This document shows, piece by piece, positions 32,652-41,452 of a stretch of DNA of 64,000 nt. Where the stretch lies: assembly GCA_910584995.1 (NCBI GenBank), contig CAJUDW010000008.1:1-64000 (forward strand). The letters are read 5' to 3'. The DNA comes from an uncultured Oscillibacter sp. (lineage in GTDB: Bacteria > Bacillota > Clostridia > Oscillospirales > Oscillospiraceae). The notes beneath the pieces were generated by a model that saw only the letters and a list, made by a program, of their open reading frames with translations, ran no database searches and had not been told where the DNA came from. The position numbers and the translations under genes are program-made. Position 1 is the stretch's first letter; each line of letters opens with the position of its first letter.

Positions 32652-33185
32652 ATGGACATCACAAATACGATTGCATCCAACACCAAGCGGATCCAGGAGC
32701 AGAAAAAGCTGACCCTGGACGCCGCCGCGACTGTAACAGGCATATCCAGGCGTATGCTTGCGCAGATTGAAAAGGCGAGGTAAGCCCGACAATCTCTGTA
32801 CTCTGGAAGATTACCAACGGCTATAAGGTCTCCTTCACATCCCTGGCGGAAGAATCCGGCGATACCGTTTCCGTCATCCGGCAATCGGATATACAGCCGC
32901 TGAAAGAGGACGGGGGCCGCTATCTGAATTATCCCATCTTCGCCACAGAAGCTGTTTGAAACGTACCGCATCGTGATTGAGGCAGGCGGCGCCCTTTCCG
33001 CGCAGCCCCACCTGAAAGGGGCTGTGGAATATATCACCGTCTTTGCCGGGCAGCTGGAACTCACCATCGCGGGAGAGCAGTTACAGCTTGCCAAAGGCGA
33101 TTCTATCCGGTTCAGTGCGGATGTTCCCCACGCATATCAAAATCCGGGAGCGGAAACTGCCGAACTCAGTATGCTGATTTATTAA
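32652..33185 (+). pseudogene. XRE-cupin transcriptional regulator, frameshifted
   Basis: Pieced together it encodes about 180 residues: a helix-turn-helix (TLDAAATVTGISRRMLAQIEK), a linker (SPTISVLWKITNGYKVSF) and a cupin (HLKGAVEYITVFAGQLELTI, then FSADVPHAYQNPG). One A is missing from the run at 32770-32773, giving a stop at 32781. A second shift near 32950 (ACAGAAGCTGTTTGAA) restores the first frame. Such regulators commonly sit next to LysE-type exporters, and the neighbour here is also decayed. Confidence 0.8.
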
Positions 33186-33243
33186 GGCAAAACATAGCTT
33201 TTCCATAAACCAACGGGAGGCCTTTCCGGCCTCCCGTCTGTCT

Positions 33244-34314
33244 TTATGAAAGCACAAGGTATCCCGTTTCGTCAAACCCCTCCGCAGGGGCCTCCGCCAG
33301 TTCCGGCACGAAGGAAACCTTCTCCCCGGCCTCCTCTACGGCCTCCCGGAGGGCCTCCGCCGTCTCCGGGGCGGTCCTGGCGTAAATCCGATCCACATAG
33401 GGGATCACGCCCTTCAGGCGCAGCCCGGCAGTATCGTCCTGCCCTTCGGTAATCACCTTTTCCGGCAGTTCAATGGAGAGGGTAATCTCGTATCCCTCCA
33501 GTGCCGCCCGCAGTTCCTGAAGGAACAGTTCGATGTCCACATGCAGGGGGCCGTCCGCCGTGTAGGCGATTTTATCCAGCTTCCCCTCCGTGGGATAGGA
33601 GACCTCCGTCAGCAGGATCTCGTCAAAGCCCAACCCCGCCAACTCCACCGCCATGGCCTGCAAATACGCCCGGGCGGCGGGCTTCGCCGGATCCAGCCAA
33701 GTGGTGTAGGTGCCGTCATAGAAGATATATCCGCCGGTATTCTTCAGGCCCATATCCTCCCGGTTGGCATTGGCTGTTTTAAAATCGTGGAAGCAGGTGA
33801 GCCGGGCGACAGTGTGGAGTTCCGACCCGTTCATAGCTGCCAGGGCCTCCGTGGTCGCCTCCTTCGCCCGCCGGACAAGGCCGGGGATGGCGTTCTCCGT
33901 AGCGAAATAGGCCGTACTGTCCGCGTCCTTTACCGTGTAAACCACGGTGTCGTAAGGCTCGCCGTGGGCCGCAAGGGCCGCCTCCCAGGTCTCCGCTGTC
34001 AGAAGTTCCTGGGGCAATGAGAAGGCAAACAGCGGCAGCGGCCGTTCCGGCCCCTGGATGATAATGTCCGGCGGCTCCTCAATCTGGATATCCCCGGTGA
34101 GATCCTCTTTCCCCGCGGCAGGCGGCGGCGCCTCTGTCTCCTCCTGGGGAGGCAGGCGGAAAAACGGCATGCCATCCTCATCATAGGCGATATAGCGGGT
34201 CATCGCCATGAAACTCAGGGCCAGCAGGATGATCAGCACCAGCACCACGGCTAACGCAACTTTCAGCTTGGACCCGCGCCCCCGGTAACTGCGGTAGCCT
34301 TTGGACGGCGGCAT
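33244..34314 (-). CDS. Membrane-anchored DUF4015-type (putative glycoside hydrolase) protein
   Basis: A 356-residue protein with one membrane helix (about 20-40), a Pro/Glu linker (50-90) and a TIM-barrel-like domain. Family-like stretches are VVYTVKDADSTAYF, VARLTCFHDF, TTWLDPAKPAARAYLQAM and LGFDEILLTEVSYP. In typical DUF4015 proteins the last reads DEIQFDYIRFP; here it diverges, so enzymatic activity is uncertain. ATG 34314 follows GGAGGGGGATGAGG, which favours it over TTG 34344. It is cotranscribed with rpiB, 38 bases downstream of it. Confidence 0.7.
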   Translation of the reverse strand: MPPSKGYRSYRGRGSKLKVALAVVLVLIILLALSFMAMTRYIAYDEDGMPFFRLPPQEETEAPPPAAGKEDLTGDIQIEEPPDIIIQGPERPLPLFAFSLPQELLTAETWEAALAAHGEPYDTVVYTVKDADSTAYFATENAIPGLVRRAKEATTEALAAMNGSELHTVARLTCFHDFKTANANREDMGLKNTGGYIFYDGTYTTWLDPAKPAARAYLQAMAVELAGLGFDEILLTEVSYPTEGKLDKIAYTADGPLHVDIELFLQELRAALEGYEITLSIELPEKVITEGQDDTAGLRLKGVIPYVDRIYARTAPETAEALREAVEEAGEKVSFVPELAEAPAEGFDETGYLVLS

Positions 34315-34352
34315 GGCCTCATCCCCCTCCCTGTATGTCTTCAAACGTGCGC

Positions 34353-34790
34353 TCAGCCCTCCAGGGCCATGATTTTATCCACCCGGCGGGCGTGGCGTCC
34401 GCCCTCGAACTCCGTGGACAAGAAGACCTCCACCATCCGCTCGGCCATGTTCTTCCCGGTAAAGCCCGCGCCGATGGCCATCATATTGGCGTCGTTGTGG
34501 CGGCGGGTCAGTTCCGCCTGGAGGCAGTCGGCGCAGTGGGCGCAGCGGATGCCCTTCACCTTGTTGGCGGCAATGGAGATGCCGATGCCGGTGGTGCAGA
34601 TGACAATACCCCGCTGGCACTCTCCAGCCGCCACGGCCTTGGCGGCCGCGCCGCCGAAATCGGGATAATCGCAGCTGTCCGCAGAGGTACAGCCAAAGTC
34701 CTCATAGGTATGCCCCAGCTTCTCCAGCACAGTCTTGACGAATTCTTTCAGTTCATAGCCGCCGTGGTCACAGCCCAACGCGATTTTCAT
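34353..34790 (-). CDS. rpiB: Ribose-5-phosphate isomerase B
   Basis: A 145-residue enzyme of the RpiB/LacAB family, interconverting ribose-5-phosphate and ribulose-5-phosphate in the pentose phosphate pathway. Landmarks are ALGCDHGGYELK, the catalytic Cys region GIVICTTGIGISIAANK and RCAHC. Allose-6-phosphate isomerase activity is an alternative for this family. It has its own promoter at 34828-34856. Confidence 0.92.
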   Translation of the reverse strand: MKIALGCDHGGYELKEFVKTVLEKLGHTYEDFGCTSADSCDYPDFGGAAAKAVAAGECQRGIVICTTGIGISIAANKVKGIRCAHCADCLQAELTRRHNDANMMAIGAGFTGKNMAERMVEVFLSTEFEGGRHARRVDKIMALEG

Positions 34791-34827
34791 ATCATCACCG
34801 CTCCTATCTTATGTTGTGGATATGGTT

Positions 34828-34856
34828 ATCTTACTACAGGCAGGGGAAAAAATCAA
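34828..34856 (-). promoter_or_regulatory. Promoter of rpiB
   Basis: Minus strand TTGATT (34851-34856), 17-nt spacer, TAAGAT (34828-34833). Confidence 0.6.
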
Positions 34857-34888
34857 TGAAATGTCTGCGAAATTTGTCAGAAAAACCC

Positions 34889-35695
34889 TCAAAGGGTATG
34901 CCACACCGGCTCCCGGTTTTGGAAAGTACAAAACCGGGAAAAACCGCAGCTTTTCAAAAGGGCATGGTTCTCCCGGACAGCCTTCCCCACATATTCCGGG
35001 GTGTGGGCGTCGGTACCCAGGGTGATAATTTCCCCGCCCATGTCCCGGTACATCCGCAGCCACTTCCCGTCCGGCAGGGGCGTATGTCCCCGGTTGGTGT
35101 TTACCTCAATACCCAGGCCCTTTTGAATCAGGATGCGGAAAATCTCCTCAACCTGGGATTCAAACCCATCGAAGGTCATATGGAGTCCCAGGTTCTCGTT
35201 AAGATACCGCAGGGGCAGGGTCAGGTGGCCCAGCACGTCGAACTGCCCCCACTCCGCCATACGCTTTTCCAGGACCAGGTAGTCCTTAATGGCCTCCCGG
35301 GCCATATCCTCGTCTGTGGAGCGGTAGTAGTACCAATCAATATCACCGTACTTCTCCGACAGGACATGGTTAGAGCCAATGACAAAATCCAGCGGCGGCG
35401 CCTGGGCCATCAGTTCCTCCGTATAGGGCAGATCCCACAGGATCTCTCCCAGTTCCATGCCCAGCCGCAGCCGGATGCGGTCTCCCATGGCCTCCCGTGC
35501 CTCCTGGAACTCCCGGGAGAGGCCCGCCCAGTCATAGGGTACCCGCTCCTTCCGATCCGCGGTCATCGGCTCCATGTGGTCAGTAAAGCAGATCTCGTCC
35601 ATGCCCGCCGCCAGGGCTGCCTCCGCCATCTCCGTCATGGAAAAGTTGGCGTCAGGGGAGACACGGGAGTGAAGGTGATAATCAGCTAAATACAT
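34889..35695 (-). CDS. PHP-domain phosphatase, histidinol-phosphatase (HisJ/HisK) type
   Basis: A 268-residue PHP-family metal-dependent phosphoesterase. It opens with ADYHLHSRVSPD (metal-binding His pair), then CFTDHME, and has SNHV and TLGTDAHTPEYVG further on. Histidinol-phosphatase is the commonest activity of this length and architecture, but no his genes are nearby, so another phosphate ester is possible. ATG 35695 is preferred to GTG 35707, which overlaps the dnaJ stop. It lies 8 bases after dnaJ and may be read through from the heat-shock operon. Confidence 0.8.
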   Translation of the reverse strand: MYLADYHLHSRVSPDANFSMTEMAEAALAAGMDEICFTDHMEPMTADRKERVPYDWAGLSREFQEAREAMGDRIRLRLGMELGEILWDLPYTEELMAQAPPLDFVIGSNHVLSEKYGDIDWYYYRSTDEDMAREAIKDYLVLEKRMAEWGQFDVLGHLTLPLRYLNENLGLHMTFDGFESQVEEIFRILIQKGLGIEVNTNRGHTPLPDGKWLRMYRDMGGEIITLGTDAHTPEYVGKAVRENHALLKSCGFSRFCTFQNREPVWHTL

Positions 35696-35703
35696 GGAAT
35701 CCC

Positions 35704-36831
35704 TCACTTTTTAAACTTCTTGAAGAATTTTTTCCGTTCCTCGTAGTTGTTTTCCCCAACGGCCTCAGCAAATTTTTTCAGCGCTTCCTTCTGCTCCCGG
35801 TTCAGGTTACGGGGCGTTTCAATGTAAACGGTCACATATTGGTCCCCCCGGCCCCGTCCGTTGATAGCTGGGATGCCCTTCCCCTTCAGCCGGAAGGTGG
35901 TGCCGCTCTGGGTGCCCTCCGGCAGGGTGTATTTGACCTTCCCGTCAATGGTGGGGATCTCCAGTTCCGCGCCCAGCACCGCCTGGGTGAAGGTGATGGG
36001 GGCCTCGCAGAGGACGGAGGTGCCCTCCCGGCGGAACAGTTCGTGGGCCCGGACGGTGATGGTAATCAGCAGATCCCCGGCAGGGCCGCCGTTTTTCCCG
36101 GCGTTGCCCTGGCCCCGGATGGAGATGGTCTGCCCGTTGTCGATGCCGGCGGGGACGGTGGCCTGGATGGTCTTCCGCCGCCGCACGGATCCGGAGCCCC
36201 GGCAGTCCTTGCAGGGCTGGTGGATAATCTTCCCCTTGCCGCCGCACTTGGGGCAGGGGGAGGAGGTGGCGAAAACGCCCATGGGAGTTTGCCGCCGCAC
36301 CTGGACGGTACCGGTGCCGTGGCAGTCCTGGCAGACCTCCGGGGTGGCCCCGGGAGCACAACCGCTGCCGTGGCAGGTGTCGCAGGGCTCCGTCCGATCT
36401 ATCGTGACGGATTTCTCGCACCCGAAGGCCGCCTCCTCAAAACTGATTGCCAGTGCCATGCGGATGCTCTCCCCCCGCTGGGGGGCGTTGGGGTTGGTGC
36501 GCCGCCCGCCGCCGAAGCCGCCGCCGAAAAAGCTGCCGAAAATATCCCCCAGATCACCGAAATCAAAGCTGCCGTCGAACCCGCCTGCGCCGAAGTTTGG
36601 ATCCACACCAGCGTGGCCGTACTGGTCGTACCGGGCCTTTTTCTCGGCGTCGGACAACACCTCGTAGGCCTCGTTGACCTCCTTGAACTTCTCCTCGGCC
36701 TCCTGGTTCCCCGGGTTCAGATCCGGGTGGTACTGGCGGGCCATCTTTTTATAGGCCCGCTTAATCTCGTCCTCGGACGCACCCTTGGAGATGCCGAGAA
36801 CTTCATAATAATCGCGTTTCTGATCAGCCAT
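35704..36831 (-). CDS. dnaJ: Chaperone DnaJ (Hsp40)
   Basis: A 375-residue type I Hsp40. It has a J domain with the HPD motif (RQYHPDLN), a Gly/Phe-rich linker (about 75-115), four zinc-binding repeats (CDTCHGSG, CQDCHGTG, CPKCGGKG, CKDCRGSG) and a C-terminal substrate-binding region. It stimulates the DnaK ATPase and delivers unfolded clients. It is the fourth gene of the hrcA operon, separated from dnaK by a 173-base gap with a hairpin. Confidence 0.96.
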   Translation of the reverse strand: MADQKRDYYEVLGISKGASEDEIKRAYKKMARQYHPDLNPGNQEAEEKFKEVNEAYEVLSDAEKKARYDQYGHAGVDPNFGAGGFDGSFDFGDLGDIFGSFFGGGFGGGRRTNPNAPQRGESIRMALAISFEEAAFGCEKSVTIDRTEPCDTCHGSGCAPGATPEVCQDCHGTGTVQVRRQTPMGVFATSSPCPKCGGKGKIIHQPCKDCRGSGSVRRRKTIQATVPAGIDNGQTISIRGQGNAGKNGGPAGDLLITITVRAHELFRREGTSVLCEAPITFTQAVLGAELEIPTIDGKVKYTLPEGTQSGTTFRLKGKGIPAINGRGRGDQYVTVYIETPRNLNREQKEALKKFAEAVGENNYEERKKFFKKFKK

Positions 36832-36959
36832 AGATCCTCCAAATCATCAGGCAGGCGGAATCCGGAACGGCGCGTCCAGCCTCCGGCGGAAGGACTGCCG
36901 GGGAAGGGAACTGCCCCGGGAAAACCGGGCCCCTGATTTCTGATTGAAACCGTAACGCC

Positions 36960-36997
36960 GTTCAATGGGGCGGGGAAAATCCCCGTCCCATTGGAAC
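36960..36997. other. Hairpin between dnaK and dnaJ
   Basis: GTTCAATGGGGCGGGGA (36960-36976) pairs, with one G-T and one mismatch, with TCCCCGTCCCATTGGAAC (36980-36997). No T-run follows on either strand, so it is more likely an mRNA processing or stability element than a full terminator. Confidence 0.5.
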
Positions 36998-37004
36998 GCA
37001 CTGT

Positions 37005-38852
37005 TTATTTATTTTGATCCTCGTCGTCCACAACCTTATAGTCGGCGTCGTAATACTGGCCCTCCTGGGAGGCTCCGGCATCGGAGCCCGGCTGGGGGCC
37101 GCCTGCGGCGCCCTGGGGATTGGCCTGCTGGTAAAGTTTCTCACTGACGGCGTAGAACGCCTGCTGGAGGGCCTCGGTGTCCGCCTTGATAGCAGCGGTA
37201 TCGGTACCCTTCAGGGTCTCCTTCAGCTTGTCAAGGGCCCCCTGGACCTTGGATTTGTCATCGGCAGGGATCTTGTCGCCCATCTCGGAGAGGGTCTTTT
37301 CGCTCTGGTAGACCATCTGATCCGCTTGGTTCCGGGTTTCCACCTCTTCCTTCATCTTCTTGTCCTGAGCGGCATACTGCTCCGCGTCCTTCACGGCTTT
37401 ATCAATATCCTCCTTGCTCATGTTGGAAGAGGAAGTGATGGTGATATGCTGCTCCTGGCCAGTGCCCAGATCCTTGGCGGAAACATTGACAATGCCGTTG
37501 GCGTCGATGTCAAAGGTAACTTCAATCTGGGGCACGCCGCGGCGGGCGGGCGCGATGCCGTCCAAATGGAACCGGCCCAGGGACTTGTTGGCGGCGGCCA
37601 TTTCCCGTTCGCCCTGGAGGACGTTGACCTCCACGCTGGTCTGGTTATCGGCGGCGGTGGAGAAAATCTGGCTCTTCTTCACCGGGATGGTGGTATTGCG
37701 GTCAATGAGTTTGGTCATCACGCCCCCTTGGGTCTCAATGCCCAGGGACAGGGGCGTCACGTCCAGCAGCAGCAGACCCTTCACGTCGCCGGTCAGCACG
37801 CCCGCCTGGAGGGCCGCGCCCATGGCCACGCACTCGTCAGGGTTAATACCCTTGAAAGGTTCGCTGCCGGTAAAGCCCTTCACGGCCTCCTGCACAGCGG
37901 GAATACGGCTGGAGCCGCCCACCAGCAGGACTTTGGAGAGGTCGGCGGGCTTGAGGCCCGCGTCGCTCATCGCCTGGCGCACAGGGCCCATGGTGGCGTC
38001 CACCAGGTGGCTGGTCAGTTCGTTGAACTTGGCCCGGGTGAGGGTCACGTCCATATGCTTGGGGCCGGAGGCGTCGGCGGTGATATAGGGCAGGTTGATG
38101 TTGGAGGTGGTGACGCCGGAGAGTTCGATCTTGGCCTTCTCGGCGGCCTCCTTCAGCCGCTGCATGGCGACCTTGTCATTGGTGAGATCCACGCCGTCAG
38201 AGCGCTTGAACTCGCCCACCAGCCACTTCATGACGCACTCGTCAAAGTCGTCGCCGCCCAGGCGGTTGTTGCCGGCGGTGGCCAGCACTTCAATCACGCC
38301 GTCATCGATCTCCAGGATGGACACGTCGAAGGTGCCGCCGCCCAGGTCATAGACCATGATCCTCTGGCTCTGCTCTTTATCCACGCCATAGGCCAGGGCC
38401 GCGGCGGTGGGCTCGTTGATGATTCGCTTCACGTCCAGGCCCGCGATTTTGCCGGCGTCCTTGGTGGCCTGCCGCTGGGAATCGGTGAAGTAGGCAGGGA
38501 CGGTGATAACCGCCTCGGTGACGGTGCCGCCCAGATAGGCCTCCGCGTCAGCCTTCAGCTTCTGGAGGATCATGGCGCTGATCTCCTGAGGGGTGTAATT
38601 CTTTCCGTCGATGCCCACCCGGTGGTCGGAGCCCATCTCCCTCTTGATAGAGGAGATGGTGCGGTCGGGGTTGGTGATAGCCTGGCGCTTGGCCACCTGG
38701 CCCACCATCCGCTCGCCGGTCTTGGAGAATGCTACGACGGAGGGCGTCGTGCGGTTGCCCTCCGCGTTGGCGATGACGACGGCCTCGCCGCCCTCCATCA
38801 CTGCCACGCAGGAGTTGGTCGTTCCCAAATCAATGCCGATTACCTTAGACAT
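37005..38852 (-). CDS. dnaK: Chaperone DnaK (Hsp70)
   Basis: A 615-residue Hsp70. The ATPase domain (about 1-360) opens with KVIGIDLGTTNSCVAVMEGG and includes TVPAYFTDSQRQATKDAG and YDLGGGTFDVSI. The substrate-binding domain follows (DVTPLSLGIETQGGVMTKLI), with a lid ending in a Gly/Gln-rich tail and acidic DDEDQNK. ATG 38852 has TGTGGAGG upstream and starts MSKVIGID, so the five extra residues from 38867 are excluded. Third gene of the CIRCE operon. Confidence 0.97.
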   Translation of the reverse strand: MSKVIGIDLGTTNSCVAVMEGGEAVVIANAEGNRTTPSVVAFSKTGERMVGQVAKRQAITNPDRTISSIKREMGSDHRVGIDGKNYTPQEISAMILQKLKADAEAYLGGTVTEAVITVPAYFTDSQRQATKDAGKIAGLDVKRIINEPTAAALAYGVDKEQSQRIMVYDLGGGTFDVSILEIDDGVIEVLATAGNNRLGGDDFDECVMKWLVGEFKRSDGVDLTNDKVAMQRLKEAAEKAKIELSGVTTSNINLPYITADASGPKHMDVTLTRAKFNELTSHLVDATMGPVRQAMSDAGLKPADLSKVLLVGGSSRIPAVQEAVKGFTGSEPFKGINPDECVAMGAALQAGVLTGDVKGLLLLDVTPLSLGIETQGGVMTKLIDRNTTIPVKKSQIFSTAADNQTSVEVNVLQGEREMAAANKSLGRFHLDGIAPARRGVPQIEVTFDIDANGIVNVSAKDLGTGQEQHITITSSSNMSKEDIDKAVKDAEQYAAQDKKMKEEVETRNQADQMVYQSEKTLSEMGDKIPADDKSKVQGALDKLKETLKGTDTAAIKADTEALQQAFYAVSEKLYQQANPQGAAGGPQPGSDAGASQEGQYYDADYKVVDDEDQNK

Positions 38853-38952
38853 AATAAAAGCCTCCACATTTATCAGAAAATTTTTAAATCAACAAAAAAG
38901 GCATATCCGGGGCCCGGTATTCCCGGCTCCCCCGCCCCACAGGCGCCCGGCG

Positions 38953-39573
38953 TCAGTTGGCCACCTGCACAATGGCGTGCCGGATGACTCTGCCGTCCAG
39001 CTGGAATCCCGCCTGGAACACCTGGGCCACCACATTTTCGCCGAGGTTCTCGTCGTCGATATGCATGACAGCCTCGTGCTTTTCCGGGTCGAAGGGCTGG
39101 CCCTGGGCCTCAATCTCCTCCGCACCCATCTTTTTCAGCAGATCCCGCAGCTGGTGAAAAATCATCTCCAGCCCTTTCTTGTGGGGGGAGTCCTCATCGC
39201 CGGGCGCGGCAGCGGCCCGCTCCAGATTATCGTACACCGCCAGGAATTCCCGGATGGTGTCGATCTTGGCGTCCTGATACAGGGTCTCCTTTTCCTTGGC
39301 GGTGCGCTTGCGGAAGTTGTCGTATTCCGCCGCCAGACGGGTGAACTGGTCCTTGACAGACTCCAGCTGCTTGGCGGCCAGTTCCATCTGCTCCACCTGT
39401 TCCCGGGTAAAGGTAAAATTCTTGTCCTTCTTCTTCCGGCCTCTGGCCTTTTTCTCCTGCTCGCCGGAGTCCTCCGCCGCTGTCCCGGCGGCCTCCTCCT
39501 GGCTCTCTTCCGTCTGGGGGGCTTCCTCTTCCGGGAACTCCTCCGCCACGGGCTCTTTCTTTTCTTCGCTCAT
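38953..39573 (-). CDS. grpE: Nucleotide exchange factor GrpE
   Basis: A 206-residue protein. A long acidic, low-complexity N-terminus (EEKKEPVAEEFPEEEA onward) is followed by a coiled coil (about 60-110) and the beta-wing domain (DPEKHEAVMHIDDEN, GENVVAQVFQAGFQLDGRVIR). It releases ADP from DnaK. The acidic extension is longer than in E. coli GrpE and is common in Clostridia. Its start overlaps the hrcA stop by 4 bases. Confidence 0.95.
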   Translation of the reverse strand: MSEEKKEPVAEEFPEEEAPQTEESQEEAAGTAAEDSGEQEKKARGRKKKDKNFTFTREQVEQMELAAKQLESVKDQFTRLAAEYDNFRKRTAKEKETLYQDAKIDTIREFLAVYDNLERAAAAPGDEDSPHKKGLEMIFHQLRDLLKKMGAEEIEAQGQPFDPEKHEAVMHIDDENLGENVVAQVFQAGFQLDGRVIRHAIVQVAN

Positions 39574-40619
39574 TCCTTGGTATCCTCCTTCGGGGGTAAT
39601 TGCTGTTTTCCAAACATCCGCGTCAGCCCGTCGGCAAAGCCGGAGAGCCGTGCGGCAACTGTGGCGTAATCCATGCGGGTGGGGCCTACCACGCCGATAA
39701 GGCCCCGCATATCGCCGCCGATATCATAGCTGGCCACCACCACGCTGGTGTCCTTCAGGGCGTCGGTGACGTTTTCCGGGCCAATCAGAATTTTCATCGG
39801 CCCCTCGTCCTCCGGCATAGGGAGATTCTCCTTGCTGTCCGCCAGGAAACTCATCAGCTGATGGGCCTTTCCGGCGTCCTGGAACTCCGGCAGTTTCAAA
39901 AGCTGATTGGCTCCAGCGGTGACAATCTCCCGCCGGCCGGTTTCCTCCAGAACATCCGCCCCGTAACCCACCGCCTGGGACAGCAGCAGGAACATCTGGG
40001 GCGGCAGCTGCTCTGCCGCGTTCATCAGCCGCTGGTTCATCTCCTCCCCGGATACGCCGGTGAAACGGACGTTCAGCAGGTTCACCAGTGTGGGAATCTG
40101 CTCCGGCTCCACCTTCAGCTGCAGGCGCAGAAGCTGGCTCCGGACCCGGTCACCGCTGGTCATCATCACCACAATGCAGCTGCGCTCATCCACCGGCAGC
40201 AGATCGAACCGCTGGGCGGTCTGCTGTTTCCGGCCGGCGGCCACGGCGTAGGCAGGGTAGTTGACAAAGGAACTGACCGCCCTGCCCGCCTGGGACAGCA
40301 GCCGGTCCAGCTGCTCCAGCTTGCCCCGGAGGGACTGATTAATCTCCTCCGTCTCCGCCAGGGACAGTTTCTGCCGCTCCATCAACTCGTTGACGTACAG
40401 CCGGTAGCCCTTGGGGGCCGGCACCCGTCCTGCGGAGGTGTGGGGCTGCTCCAGATAACCCAGATCCACCAGATCCGCCAGTTCGTTGCGGATAGTGGCG
40501 GAACTGAGGCTGCCGCCCATCCGCCCGGCAATGGCCTTGGAGCCCACCGGCTCGGCGGTCCGGATGTAATCCTCCACCACGACCTTCAGTATTTGCTTTT
40601 TCCGGTCAGTCAGTTCCAC
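39570..40619 (-). CDS. hrcA: Heat-inducible repressor HrcA
   Basis: A 349-residue repressor with an N-terminal winged helix (LTDRKKQILKVVVEDYIRT, GSLSSATIRNELADLVDLGYL) and a C-terminal GAF-like domain ending RLSGFADGLTRMFG. It binds CIRCE and blocks transcription until heat shock titrates GroEL. It is first in hrcA-grpE-dnaK-dnaJ and is preceded by a perfect CIRCE at 40661-40687, so it autoregulates. Confidence 0.96.
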   Translation of the reverse strand: MELTDRKKQILKVVVEDYIRTAEPVGSKAIAGRMGGSLSSATIRNELADLVDLGYLEQPHTSAGRVPAPKGYRLYVNELMERQKLSLAETEEINQSLRGKLEQLDRLLSQAGRAVSSFVNYPAYAVAAGRKQQTAQRFDLLPVDERSCIVVMMTSGDRVRSQLLRLQLKVEPEQIPTLVNLLNVRFTGVSGEEMNQRLMNAAEQLPPQMFLLLSQAVGYGADVLEETGRREIVTAGANQLLKLPEFQDAGKAHQLMSFLADSKENLPMPEDEGPMKILIGPENVTDALKDTSVVVASYDIGGDMRGLIGVVGPTRMDYATVAARLSGFADGLTRMFGKQQLPPKEDTKE

Positions 40620-40660
40620 AAAAAACGCTCCTGTCCGGTGTGGATGTGTAGTTCATCGGA

Positions 40661-40687
40661 TTAGCACTCCTTTTCTTTGAGTGCTAA
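40661..40687. promoter_or_regulatory. CIRCE operator
   Basis: TTAGCACTC (40661-40669), nine bases, GAGTGCTAA (40679-40687): an exact consensus CIRCE. It sits at the transcription start, just downstream of the hrcA promoter. Confidence 0.97.
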
Positions 40688-40691
40688 AAGG

Positions 40692-40720
40692 AGTTTACCA
40701 CCGCCGCCCACCGATGTCAA
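40692..40720 (-). promoter_or_regulatory. Promoter of the hrcA-grpE-dnaK-dnaJ operon
   Basis: Minus strand TTGACA (40715-40720), 17-nt spacer, TAAACT (40692-40697). The -10 lies 4 bases from CIRCE, so HrcA would block initiation or clearance. Confidence 0.85.
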
Positions 40721-40800
40721 TGGATGGATATAAACAAATTGTAAACAAAAGGAAGACTGTTTTTAAACTTTCTGTCCAGCGGTTTTTCATATGCTAAAAT

Positions 40801-40827
40801 ACCCGGATCGCCGCAAGCGATCCGGGT
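40801..40827 (-). terminator. Terminator of the YfcE-type gene
   Basis: ACCCGGATCGC (40801-40811) pairs with GCGATCCGGGT (40817-40827); on the minus strand ATTTTAG follows. Confidence 0.65.
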
Positions 40828-40860
40828 ACTGCCAATCCTAATACATTTAAAATATAAAGC

Positions 40861-41334
40861 CTACCCGTTCAGCAGCACTGTCCGGGCGTCCAGTCCCCCG
40901 CCGGCCTCATCGATCATAATCACCCCATAGCTGGGGCGGAACTCGCCGATGCTGCCGGGATTAAAAAACCAGGTTTTCCCCTGCCGGTCTACTAGGGGGG
41001 TATGGGTGTGGCCAAAGAGGAACATATCCAAATCCAGTTCCCGTGCCTTTTCCGCCGCCTGGCCCAGGGAATATTTCACCCCCATAGTGTGGCCGTGGCA
41101 CAGCAGGAACCGCTTCCCCTTTACCGCAATCAGCCGCTCCGCCGGCTCCTTGCGGAGGAAATCGCAGTTGCCGGGAACCTGCTCCAGGGGGATTTGGGGA
41201 AATTGGCCCTCCAGCCGCTGGGCATCCCGCCAGCCGTCCCCAAGATGGAAAATCATCCGGGGCTGCTCCTGCTCCACCGCCCGCACCATATTCCCGTAGT
41301 TGCCGTGGGAGTCCGAGAGGACCAAAATTTTCAT
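40861..41334 (-). CDS. YfcE/MJ0936-family phosphodiesterase
   Basis: A 157-residue calcineurin-type metallophosphoesterase. The metal motifs are LVLSDSHGNY, HLGDGWRD, PGNCDF, LLCHGHTMG and FGHTHTPL, all intact. Relatives hydrolyse phosphodiesters such as bis-p-nitrophenyl phosphate and some cyclic nucleotides; the physiological substrate is unknown. ATG 41334 is used because it begins the conserved fold at once; the frame to 41430 runs through the promoter. Monocistronic. Confidence 0.88.
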   Translation of the reverse strand: MKILVLSDSHGNYGNMVRAVEQEQPRMIFHLGDGWRDAQRLEGQFPQIPLEQVPGNCDFLRKEPAERLIAVKGKRFLLCHGHTMGVKYSLGQAAEKARELDLDMFLFGHTHTPLVDRQGKTWFFNPGSIGEFRPSYGVIMIDEAGGGLDARTVLLNG

Positions 41335-41386
41335 AAGGCGTCTCCTTCCGAAAAAATCAGGCCGCACTGTGAAATATCGCAATCTC

Positions 41387-41415
41387 AGTATACGCCATTC
41401 TTTTCCGGTTCGCAA
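41387..41415 (-). promoter_or_regulatory. Promoter of the YfcE-type gene
   Basis: Minus strand TTGCGA (41410-41415), 17-nt spacer, TATACT (41387-41392). Confidence 0.65.
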
Positions 41416-41452
41416 CGGAAAAATACCCAAAAGCCAAAGCTTTTTTGTCCCT

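Noticed and set aside
37014..38987. 657-residue plus-strand frame opposite dnaK
   Set aside because: Mirror of dnaK codon bias, a well-known false gene.
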